Shown here one piece after another: positions 52,301 through 62,275 of a stretch of DNA of 64,000 bases (within the stretch, counting starts at the first letter, position 1; the number at the start of each line of letters is the position of its first letter). The stretch is from the NCBI GenBank assembly GCA_035610365.1, contig CM069432.1, forward strand, positions 265,853,177 through 265,917,176, given 5' to 3'. A program made the translations under genes and the position numbers. Source of the DNA: Aquatica leii (Eukaryota > Arthropoda > Insecta > Coleoptera > Lampyridae). The notes beneath the pieces are model-generated. The model searched no databases. It saw nothing but the letters and a program-made list of their open reading frames with translations, and was not told the DNA's origin.

Positions 52301-54028
52301 ATAAAGGGGGTGGTAATGTATGGAGCGGAAATATGGGGCTGGAAGGAGTGGAGGGAGGTAGAGGGGCTACAGGAAAAATACTGGAAATGGGTGTTAGGAT
52401 TGGACAGGGATACACCGGGGTATATTGTGAGAGAGGAGGTTCAGATAGAAAAAATAAGGGTTGAGACAGGAAAAAGAGCAATAAAATACGAGGAAGAAAT
52501 GAGGGAAAGAACAGATTGCAAAATTCTGCAAGAATGTTGGAAAGAGATAAAGGGAGGGAAAGTGAAGTACGGGCAGGAGGGCAGAGAAGAGTATTACAAA
52601 AGAAACGGGTACAAGGAGTGAAGAAGTGGAGAGATTAAGAGAAGAGGGAGTACGGATAAGGGAAGAAATAATAAGGAGAGATAGAGACATCGAAAAACAA
52701 GAAAGATGGACAAAGATAAAAGAGAGCAGATATAATAGGAATTATAAAGATATCAAGGGTGAAGGGGTGCCGGAATATTTAAAAGACAGTGAGAGCAAGC
52801 AACAAAAGGAAAAAAATGGTGGCAAGGTTCAGATGTGGCAACGAGGAGTTAGGGAACAAATATTGGAAGGAAGAACCAGAAAAGTTGTGCTGGCTATGTG
52901 GAGAAGAAACGGAAGATCTTAACCACATGAGAAAGAGATGCAGGGAACTAAGAGAAGAGGTGATGAAAATAGTGGATATCTTAGATGAAAACGGAAAAGG
53001 AGCGGAATGGATGGAGGAAGTATGGAGCAGGAGGAAAAAGTTAAGGGGGGAGAAGGGATAAGAAAATGTAATATATATGTATAGACAACACGACCAAATT
53101 TGTAAGCCAAATGGCAATGAATAAAGTTAAACTTATAGTAGTTTGTGAGATATCCACAAGATGGTAACCACTAAGATATGTCGTAACGTCAGTCGTTAAC
53201 CAATCACATATCAATATTTTGTCTACCCAGCTAATGGCCGTTTTTAGCTTCCCTTTTAATTCATTACTTAGTCATCCAGTATGTAGGGGAAATAAAAACT
53301 AAAAAAGAACCTATTCCGTAGTTAGACTATGTTGTTGCGCCAAAAAATCCTATAACTAAGCCAACAAACTTAAAAATCCTTTAAGTGCGACTTTACAAAG
53401 CTACAGTACAAAGAGGCGTGGTTTAAGACGTAAGTAACAAACGAATCAATGAGCAGTTAATTCGAAAACATACAGCAACCTGAAATTATGTAAAACAACA
53501 GTAAACTTCGCTGAACATCCCCAAAACTACAAGAATTAAATAATCCTTACCGCACACTTGTACTTGTAGGACTGCATCTACCGCTAGAAATAGTTGTAGG
53601 AGAGTAAAGATTTCTTCGCAAGTGCTCATGAGGCCTTTACCAGTTAAGAAGCAAATAAAAATATCGAGAAATTAACAATTAGTAAGTACAGGTATACATA
53701 TAGACATATTAGAAATTACTTTAAAAAAAAAGCATACATATAAACAATGAATAGTACAATTAATTTTTTCGAAAGTTTAAGAGAAAGCACAGTTTCGTAA
53801 CAACAATTAAAGCACGAAAATTAGTATATTAACTAAACATTTATTGTTAGCGGTTAATTTAAATAAAAAAATCGAGTACATACATATTTCCTTGAGAACG
53901 GTAACTCTTCGGATATGGTAACCCAATGTTGGACCTCTTATTTTTCTCGGGTGATATGTGGTTTCCGTAATTTCCGTCCCGCGTTAGCGACGATACGGAT
54001 TCATTAGAACTACTTGTACTATTTGGTT
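49348..54028 (-). CDS. Graf: GRAF-type RhoGAP (ARHGAP26 family), last three coding exons
   Basis: Partial host gene: exons 54028-53884, 49568-49489 and 49439-49348 (stop). Introns are 4315 bp and 49 bp. All junctions are GT-AG and the codons rejoin in frame (2+141+2, 1+78+1, 2+90 nt). The first exon encodes a Ser/Asn-rich linker ([19 protein letters not shown]). The last two encode a full SH3 domain: [20 protein letters not shown], then [19 protein letters not shown] and MLP-stop. ALYxC, the acidic RT loop, GWLEG and P-x-NYV are the SH3 ligand-binding residues, and the [13 protein letters not shown] string is specific to GRAF/oligophrenin proteins. These combine BAR, PH, RhoGAP and SH3 to remodel membranes and switch off Rho. 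The upstream exons lie beyond the window. The large intron contains LINE copy B in antisense. Confidence 0.85.
49960..53140 (+). mobile_element. purine-strand LINE, copy B, in a Graf intron
   Basis: Same family as copies A and C. It begins with a 5' UTR (ATAAGTAATAACAAAAGGGG at 49977-49996) shared with copy A. ORF1 is at 50148-50760 (coiled coil [20 protein letters not shown], then [15 protein letters not shown]). Endonuclease is at 50880-51379 ([32 protein letters not shown]). An internal deletion joins 51379 directly to [10 protein letters not shown] of the RT, removing about 1 kb. RT runs 51460-52620 with [24 protein letters not shown] and YADDIVLV. The C-terminal knuckle is [18 protein letters not shown]. 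The 3' end AATAAAGTTAAACTTATA is at 53120-53137. Not functional. Confidence 0.85.
53141..53883. other. intron sequence of Graf
   Basis: AT-rich, no coding signal on either strand. It lies between LINE copy B and the Graf exon at 53884. Confidence 0.5.
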
Positions 54029-54349
54029 CTAAAAAAATATGCTTTGTTATTTCTGGCGAAATATAAAAACTAAGAAAGTAAGTTTTACGTAATTCACAAT
54101 TTAAAAGAGTTTTTACTCATTCGTTTAGCCTACACGATGCGGGTTGAACAAAAGAAACACGTGGCCTTAAGAGGGTATAAAACTGCTACAAAAGATACCC
54201 TGCTAAGGGTTTGTGGAGCAATGGCAATTTAGCGGCAAAACGACCGAGATATAGAATACTTCAATGATATCTGAGATTCTCAAAGAAACATATAACTCGC
54301 GAACACTCAATGGCTTTGAACTAAAAGCTAGCAATAACACCGGACACTG

Positions 54350-55740
54350 ATGAGCAGACCAAGCCTTGCGTTTGTCGTTGCTTACATTTGAGTAAATTAG
54401 GGTTTGTTGTTGCGCTATCGTACGGGCATCTGTCGTTGTAATACCGTTATTGTGCGGTGCTTTTGTTGTTCAAATCTTGCCAATTGAAATAACAGTTGGT
54501 TCACGTGCCATATTGTGTGCATATAATTTATGTTGAAGGTTTTCTGATATAGGTAGCGTATTGTATGAATTTCGTCCCAAAACCCCCTCTTGCTCTTGGC
54601 TGTGATTTTTTTTTCTTGACGTACGGAATGAATAAAGAAAAAAAAAAGCTACATTCCTGGTCTAACACGTAACATGTGCGTCCAGTGAGAACTTCATCTC
54701 TAAATATTCGCCTTCATCCGCGTTATAAATGGACGCATTCGCATTGGTTTTACTTAATGTATGAGGATTTCTCTAGGGTAAGAATTAATTTCTATTTTTG
54801 TGACAACTTGATTTTCCCGTAATTATAATAGCGACTTGTGCTACTGCCCGGTGTTTGCTTGCCCCTTTGAAATAATACAAATCAATTACATACATTCCGC
54901 TGGAATCGATAACTTGGAGCAAGTACTAAGCGAGACATTGGTTACTAACACAAATTTCTTAAAATAATCTAGGGTCAAGTCATTGACGTACTTCGTGTGA
55001 TTCTACTAAACTTGGAGGCACACACACGCAGTCGGTTACGACGATTCATTGTTTGACTTACAAGCAACTTACTTGTGATATCTTATATATAATTATTTCT
55101 TTTCTCGCACTTCTTTTAGCGATTTTAAGAAGACGATTGAAGCATGCCGATAGCTGTTAGCATGACAATAATCATAAATACAATTTCTTTACTTTCTATT
55201 AGCGATTTACTTCTAGTTGCAAATTCAATAATTTCGCATGGAATCAAAGTTTAATTCGTCAATTAAATATTTATTTATTCTGTCATACTGTACTGTATAA
55301 ATATATTCGTTGTTTTGTCTTTTGTTCTCTCTCAATGTTTGATAGTTTTAAACGGTATCTGCCACTAAGTTTCCGATGGTTTTGTTGCATTTTTAATTAC
55401 TTTATGATTCGCTCGCCGAGATCTGCGATTCTCTCGCTGAATTGTATTAAGCTAGTCGCCTGCCTTTAAGTTACGAGTAAAAGAGCTCCAAACAAGTGCG
55501 CAATTGATAGATCTTTGTATTGATTGCCTTTCGTGAAATCGTTAGTTTGTTGAATAGCTTTTAATCATGGCATATAATATTAAACTGACATTAGCTTCAG
55601 CCCAAGTAGATATTTAGTTAAATTTGAAGTTTGTCTGAGCATTTAAACAAGCACAAAATTTGTATGTATATTGCAGCAAGTAGATGCAGATAATGAATCT
55701 GCCAAATTGGAAATTTTGTAGTCACATTGCACAGGTCGAA
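54350..55740 (+). repeat. BEL/Pao LTR-leader remnant, copy 1
   Basis: Several blocks recur in copy 2: CCTTGCGTTTGTCGTTG (54363 and 61192), GTGCTTTTGTTGTTC (54457 and 61285, 61659), GATCTTTGTATTG plus GTTAGTTTGTTG.ATAGCTTTT (55510-55565 and 61744-61795), and CATTTAAAC.AGCACAA (55640 and 61861). Copy 2 continues into BEL gag, so these are its LTR and leader. No coding part remains here. Confidence 0.55.
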
Positions 55741-56027
55741 ATTTTTTTAGTAACAAGATGAAAATATGAGAAGTGATAAGTCATGTTGATGTTTGTTATG
55801 TTAAAAGCGTTTTGGTATGATGTTTGTACCGTATAAAATTTATTACCGAAACGCCCACTTCCCGTTACATTAGGAGTAATTACTGTCAATACGTTCGATG
55901 AAAATTTCCTCTTGCGGTCTTTGTGGTACACTTCATACATGTTCTGGCGTAAGTACCCAGCGACAGCACCCCCAAGGGAGGTACCTCAAAAAAGGCAAAG
56001 TCTAAGACCAAAAAAGACACCAGAACT

Positions 56028-56696
56028 TTGAGAGAAGCAGCAACAGACTTCAAAATGGCTTTTGTCCATGAAGACCTGGAGTGCACGCTATCGGAGGAGG
56101 AAACAGGGCAAATTAAAACCTGGATCCTCGATAGAATCGACACTCTGTCGATTGGCGGTTTCGCCCAAATTCATGGAGTGTCGCCACCGAGGAGGAGCGC
56201 TGTTAATTACATGCGCAGACCAGGTATCGGTGGATTGGTTGAGAACGGAGCTAGGGAGAGTAGCTCCGTGGAAAGGAGCTAAGCTTCGATTCCTCGAAAC
56301 GAAAGACCTCCTAAAACCAGTGCGATCACACGCCTGGATCCCCGGGGCCCATGTGGAACCAGTAAAGATTCTGAAAAGGATCGAGATCCAGAATGCTGGT
56401 GTTGTAACCAGCAACTGGCGTGTAGTGGACAGGAAGGAGGAGACCCCAAGGGACAAACATTGATTGTCCTTATGGACCAAACTTCCTGGGACAAGATGGG
56501 GGCTATTTGTAACCATAGTCCCTACGTCAACCTCACTAGAGTGACGTTTAAACTCCTCTCGAAGAAGGTGGGGGAAGAGGAGGCGACCAGTATGGAGTGC
56601 GAAGAGATGACAGTGGTTGAGGAGCCCTCAGAGGAACCACAGCCCACTGCGTCATCTATTGCACCCCAGTTGGTAGGTACAGGTTTAAATGGTTAA
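56028..56696 (+). pseudogene. LOA-like LINE ORF1 with DUF4780-like domain
   Basis: Three frames in sequence: 56028-56190 (TLSEEETGQIKTWILDRID), 56190-56460 (GALLITCADQVSVDWLRTEL, PWKGAKLRFLETKDLLKPVR, VVTSNWRVVDRKEE) and 56460-56696 (LMDQTSWDKM, VNLTRVTFKLL, acidic tail). The middle part is the domain known as DUF4780, found beside insect LINE ORF2s. Two frameshifts. It overlaps the endonuclease start at 56689. Confidence 0.65.
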
Positions 56697-57411
56697 ACTT
56701 GTACAAATAAACCTGCATCACAGTATCGCAGCATCTGCTGCCATCTGTGCTTATATAAATAAACATCATATTGATGTAGCCCTGGTACAAGAACCCTGGA
56801 GTTTTAAAGGGCAAATACGAGGTCTGGGATTGAGAGGAGCGCGGCTCATTGCTCAGCCAACCGAAACCAATCCCAGATCGTGCATTATAGCTAGAGATAG
56901 CGTTAAATTACTGCCACTTTGGGAATTCTGTTGCGGAGACCTGGCGGCAGTGGCGCTGACAATGAAAAGGGATAGGAGCGAGAGGGAGCTAGTGCTCGGA
57001 TTCGCATACCTCCCCTACGACCAACCAAATCCACCACCAACCATAGAAGTCTCCAAACTGGTGGACCACTGTCAGCGGAAAGGATGGCAAATCCTCCTCG
57101 GATGCGATGCCAATGCGCACCATACTGTGTGGGACAGCATGGACATCAACAAAAGAGGTGAGTCTCTCCTAGATTATATTATTAATAAAAATCTAGAGGT
57201 GACCGACGTAGGCAACGAGCCGACCTTCGTCAACATTCGACGAAGGGATGTAATTCATATAACATTTGGAACTGTGACTGCCTGCAGCTCAGTACACAAA
57301 TGGCATGTGTCGGAAGAGCCATCGCTATCTGACCATAGATATATTCGCTTCGACATTGAGCCAAGCGAAGCGGCAACGGCCGTATACAGAAATCCGAGAA
57401 GAACCAATTGA
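56689..57411 (+). CDS. LOA-like LINE endonuclease, open
   Basis: 240 codons from ATG 56689: KLVQINLHHSIAASAAICAY, DVALVQEPWSFKG (catalytic Glu), GCDANAHHTVWDS (catalytic Asp/Asn) and LSDHRYIRFDIE (catalytic Asp-His), the full APE-type fold. It ends in a TGA at 57409-57411 where the normal protein would continue into the RT. QINLHHS..A and VALVQEPW are typical of LOA/R1-group proteins. Confidence 0.8.
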   Translation: MVKLVQINLHHSIAASAAICAYINKHHIDVALVQEPWSFKGQIRGLGLRGARLIAQPTETNPRSCIIARDSVKLLPLWEFCCGDLAAVALTMKRDRSERELVLGFAYLPYDQPNPPPTIEVSKLVDHCQRKGWQILLGCDANAHHTVWDSMDINKRGESLLDYIINKNLEVTDVGNEPTFVNIRRRDVIHITFGTVTACSSVHKWHVSEEPSLSDHRYIRFDIEPSEAATAVYRNPRRTN

Positions 57412-59835
57412 GACCTCAATAGAGAGGACCTAAAGGTCAAGCTCGAGAACTGCCCCGACGAGGTCAATGACTCGGCGGGATTGGAAGCCATAGATGCCTA
57501 TGAGGCAAGCTGTCCCGCGAAAAAAAAAGAACCACAAGTAAAATGTCCTGGTGGCATGAGGGATTCTCTCGATTGCGGTCTCAGACAAGAAAGCTCTTTA
57601 ATAGAGCAAAAAACACCGGGGAATGGGGTACATACCGAACCACACTCACCGAATACAATAAGGCCATAAGAAAGGCAAAACGTGACTCGTGGAGGAGGCA
57701 CTGCGAGGAAATCGAACAGATTCCAGAAGATGCGAGACTCCAAAGAGCTTTACAAGGAGGAACAGAGGCTAGAATCGGTTCCTTGAAGAAAAGTGTGGGG
57801 GGTTACACAGAGACCGTAAAGGAGACCTTGGAGCTTCTGCTCCAGTCACACTTTGCGGGATCAAAGACCCAACCAGGTAAATCCTGTGAACTTGCCGTCC
57901 ACAGAGTAGTGGACGCAGCCGAAAGGGCGATCTCCTGCAAGAAAGTGGCTCTGGTGGCGTTTTTAGACATAGAGGGGGCGTTTGATAAAACCTCTCTAGA
58001 ATCGATTAAAACTGGTATGGAAAGCAAAGGGGTACATACTACCGTGGGTAGATGGATTGATACCATGCTAAGACATAGAAACATTACGGTCGCGCTTAAT
58101 AACGACTCTGTAGCGGTCCGAGCTGCACGAGGATGTCCGTTACTGTGGTGTTTGGTGGTAGACGGATTGCTGAGGCTATTAAGTGAGGCAGGCTACAACA
58201 CGGTTGGCTATGCCGACGACATAGTGATTGTGGTACGTGGCAGATTTGAAGAGACCGTATCAGTTGTGATGCAGGGAGCCTTAAATTTAGTTGAACGGTG
58301 GTGTAGAGAAGAGGGCTTGTCGGTCAATCCGGCAAAAACGAACCTCATTCTCTTCTCACGAAGGAAAGGCCCGACAAAACTAAAGAGCATAGCAATGTAC
58401 AGAGCCAAGCTACAGATAGTAAGGGAAAGCAAATCCTTGGGCGTAACATTAGACCAGGGGCTAACCTTCAAACCACACCTAGAGAGAATAGCGAACAAAG
58501 CCACAAAGTCCTTGTGGGCTTGCAGGCGAGCGTTCGGAAGCAAGTGGGGCTTATCTCCACAGACGACCCATTGGATATACTCAAATGATCAGACCGATCA
58601 TTACGTACGCGTCACTGGTGTGGTGGCATAGGACCTTCACCCAGAGGGCCATACAGACACTCAGCAAGGTACAGCGCAGAGCTTGCCTTGGAATCACGGG
58701 GGCAATGATAACCACCCCGACGGCAGCCATGGAGACTCTCCTGGACCTGCCGCCACTACACCTAGTAATTAGGGCGGGGGCACTCAGAGGGGCATACCGT
58801 CTGAGAGTCAACGGCGAAGAGGGATCGTTAAGGGTGGGGCATTCGACCATCTTTGACGAGATCTCTAAAGACAAAAACCTCAGTATGATAACTGAGAGAA
58901 TACCCAAAACAGTTTGTCCTATTAAACTGTTTAAGACAACAATCCCCACCCGTTACGACTGGGAGAACAATTCCAACAAAACAAAGCTGAATGGAATCGT
59001 GTATTACACAGATGGCTCAAAAACCACTAAGGGCACTGGCTCTGGAGTGTACGGGAGCAATGGACAAGGCTGCAGAATCTCTGTAAGCCTAGGTCAAAAA
59101 GCGACCGTGTTCCAAGCCGAGGTATATGCAATCCTGACAGCATCTGCTCAACTATTAAAAGAGAACCTTTCTAAAAGGAGAATCTTTGTAGTCACAGACA
59201 GCAAAGCAGCGATTGCAGCATTAGATTCATATGTGGTGAACTCAGGGCTAGTACTTGAATGCACACAAATGCTAAACACACTAGGTAAGTGTAATACAGT
59301 TACACTAGTGTAGGTACCTGAGCGTGCGGGAATCGCGGGTAACCAGGTTGCTGACGGGCTTGCCAGGGCGGCAAGCGCGAAACCACCCATAGGCCCTATA
59401 CCGGCTTGTGGGATTAGATATAACACAGCCAAACAGGAGATTCAAGCAATACTCACGAAAGAGCACTGCAAACACTGGTCGAAAATCCCAGAACAGGATC
59501 ATTCTAAGGTCTTTCTGGAAACCCCCGACGGGGGCTTAGCAACGTCCATCTTAAAGTTAAGTAGGACGAAGACCAAACTTGCGACAGAGATGGTGACAGG
59601 CCACTGTCGTTTAAACAAACACCTGCATAAAATGGGACTGACTGATAGCCCGTTATGCAGGAATTGTGGTGAGGAGGAAGAAACTCCATACCACGTTATC
59701 TGCCACTGTGAAGCATTCACACGGGCAAGGGAACGCCTACTTGTAAATGAAAAAATTACACAAGAGGAAGTAACGAAGATTCGCCCTACTGAAATCCTGG
59801 ACTTTGTCAAAGATACAGGTATTCTAGAAAGGTAG
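57412..59835 (+). pseudogene. LOA-like LINE RT, RNase H and zinc knuckle, broken
   Basis: 57543-58631 is one frame but with the RT fingers deleted in frame: after about 100 linker residues, GKSCELAVHRVVDAAERAI leads straight to FLDIEGAFDKTS, then RAARGCPLLWCLVVDGLL and YADDIVIV. After a frameshift near 58600 the thumb continues (MIRPIITYASLVWWHRTFTQ). RNase H follows (VYYTDGSKTTKGTGSGVY, FQAEVYAIL, VVTDSKAAIAAL, then VPERAGIAGNQVADGLAR) with a stop at 59313. The C-terminal knuckle is CRNCGEEEETPYHVICHC. A cellular-type RNase H is typical of the LOA/I/R1 branch. Confidence 0.8.
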
Positions 59836-59912
59836 AAAACATCGGGGAGCACAATAAACCTACAGGTCGCGGTGTCGGGACCATATTGGGACCAGCCCTA
59901 GGTCAAAAAAAA

Positions 59913-60500
59913 ATAATAAAAGTGTAAGCATTGCTCTATATTATTGTACTTTAATTTAATTTTTTCGTATTGTCATTAGCGGTTTCGGGATACCCACACG
60001 TTTTTATTGCGAAAATTCCTATGATGTCGTCACGCCCCGTTGGCTGAAGATATCAAAACCTTCGCTAAATTAATACAACTGGAACGCCCATTTACCAAAA
60101 TAACGTAATTAATTTGAGGAAAGCTCGGCGCATTTGGTTTTCTCATTAATCGTATGAACCGAATGAGATTTACTTGTGATAACACCGTATGTTCGTGTTT
60201 ACTATAGTTCAGCAAATTTTACGAAATTCTGGAGAGGGGCTGCTAGCTAGTTGCATTATTCGAATAAAAACTAAATTGCAAGTATTATATTTCCTACTTT
60301 ATTTTTTTTTCATTTACGTTGTCAGCCGGTTGTACATACGACTGTACGCACATATCAGGTTGTTGTCACAATTAATTACACAACATATCATTAGATGATG
60401 CGCTCTGGTTTTCAGTATTATAGAGATTTGTATTTAGTGTTATAATTTACGAATGTAAATTTATTTTTTTGGAATGTAAAAGTTACACCGACAAGATTAA
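59913..60500. other. unassigned AT-rich sequence
   Basis: No coding signal. It may belong to the BEL copy 2 LTR region, but no matching block was seen before about 60560. Confidence 0.35.
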
Positions 60501-62246
60501 TTTTTTGTACGACGTGTTCAACAACTATTGTCTGTGATGTTGACCTACGTTCTTGATCGCATCTAAATTTATCTTTATCTCTTTTCTAACGTCTCTTTCC
60601 AACCATTGTTTAGTCATTTGTTCTCTTTCGGCTTTGGATAGATTTAAACAGTATCTCTCATCCTATTCTCTCACCGTTTTGGTGCCTTTTTTTTTGGCAC
60701 ATCAAAACCTACGATCCAAGCACCGAATCAAACTGAGTTAGTCGCTAGCAATTAAGTACGAGAAAATTCTCGTGACATGTTCAATAACAATGATCCTAAA
60801 TAGCATCCATGTTTGAAGTAGTTACTTAAAATTAAAGCTCGATAAGTAACATAGAATGAACATGAACGTCCACAAGCATTACTCAGTCAGCATTTATTAG
60901 TTATATTTTTATTTGTAATTGTAAACCTGATAACATTTTGTTGTATAAGCAATAAACTCATTCGGTATTCTCGTTTAGTGTTGTTTACCTAAAAATTATC
61001 ATTGAAGTTAAGTTTCAGACCGCTTTTTAATACACTGCATTGGCAGTAACGCTTAAACATGGTCATTCGACACAAATAATTAATCAGTCCTCTGTAGTTG
61101 CAGTTTGTTAGACGCACTGATGGGTTTGGAGTGGTTTGTAAATACAACATTCGGTTGCTCGCATTGATTTGTATGTTCACATACCTAGCCTTGCGTTTGT
61201 CGTTGTTTACATTTTATAAAATTAGCGTTTGTTGTTGCGTTATCGTTATCGTATAGTGCATTTGTCGTAGTAATACTGTTGTATGGTGCTTTTGTTGTTC
61301 GAATCTTGGTTGGAAGAGCTCGACCTCACAGTACTGAGTAGCTAACGTAAAGAGTGAGAAAATTAACTGTACTTTTTAACGTTATAGAAACACCACGTTT
61401 TCTTTATTTTGGTGAAACAAACGCCTTGGCGGCCATTTTCATTTTCTTATCTTTACATTTGTATGTGTAATGGTGCATTCCAAATCGAAATTGCCTGGTG
61501 TTTTTTTGAAATCATTACTTGATTAAAACTTAAAATTACGAAATCGACACATCTTAAAAAAACGCTTGAAATGTAATTTAGATTCAGCGTATTTTCTTTA
61601 TCTCATTTAATTTGTGCGATTTTGACCACAAGAGTTGTATTGTAATACCGTTGTTGTATGGTGCTTTTGTTGTTCGAATCTTGCGAATTGAAATAATATT
61701 TGGTTCAAGTGCCATATTGTGTGGATATCGTTGCACACATGATAAATCTTTGTATTGAAATTCGTGATCTCGTTAGTTTGTTGGATAGCTTTTCATCATG
61801 GGTTATACCAATAAAACTTTGCTACGTAGATGTTTCGTTAAAATTGTAGTTTCTCTGGACATTTAAACATGCACAAGACCTGTAGGGTGAATTGCAGCAG
61901 GTAGATTCAGACACTTTGATACATGAATCTGTCGATGATTAGAAAAAACTTTATAGTCTCATTACACAGGTTGATGATATTTTCTAGTGTTTGAAAGGTA
62001 TTCATGCATCGTTGAATACCAAAGTCAACAATCGTCCTTCGTCGCCAACAAGCTTTAGTGGTTCAGGAGCATGTTTGTAAACAAATGTTCATTTGCCTCG
62101 TATAGAGCTTCCAAAATTTGATGGTTCCTTGAAAGGTTGACCTACTTTGCAAGACTTGTTATGTACGTTGATACACGAGAAATTCCAATCCTTAATTTCT
62201 ACGTTATCGAAAAAACCCTTCAATTTAGTTAAACCTTTGCCTCTAA
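60500..62246 (+). mobile_element. BEL/Pao element remnant, copy 2
   Basis: LTR/leader blocks shared with copy 1, then gag. TTTGTTCTC.CT and TTTTAAAC.GTATCT (60618-60660) resemble 55322-55360. Two direct copies of the GTGCTTTTGTTGTTCGAATC block (61285 and 61659, about 375 bp apart) suggest an internal duplication or two LTR edges. It is cut by LINE copy C at about 62247. Confidence 0.6.
61800..62246 (+). pseudogene. BEL/Pao gag (DUF1759) fragment
   Basis: Frames after 61795 include QQVDSDTLIHES, SLITQVDDIF, then HLPRIELPKFDGSLKG (about 62095-62140), LLCTLIHEKFQS and NLVKPLPLTADNY (62220-62250). LP.IELP.FDG and PLTADNY are the DUF1759 signatures of BEL/Pao gag. Several stops. The remainder is replaced by LINE copy C. 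Confidence 0.7.
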
Positions 62247-62275
62247 CGGCAGATAATTATATATATATATATATA
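62247..62275. repeat. TA microsatellite at the LINE copy C junction
   Basis: A (TA)n run lies exactly between BEL gag and the conserved LINE 3' end. Copies A and B have TTATATATAA and TTATAG there, so the run is probably the LINE's own TA-rich tail, expanded. Confidence 0.6.

Larger units (their letters stand above)
55945..59912 (+). mobile_element. LOA/R1-group LINE with RNase H
   Basis: ORF1, endonuclease, RT and RNase H remnants are followed by a short 3' UTR that ends in GTCAAAAAAAAATAATAAAA (59894-59912), a typical LINE tail. The 5' border is uncertain and no target duplication was recognised. Confidence 0.75.

Noticed and set aside
55722-55940. 72-codon minus-strand ORF starting MYEVYHKDRKRK
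   Set aside because: No recognisable domain, no splice sites in support, and it lies between a BEL remnant and a LINE; chance ORF is likelier.
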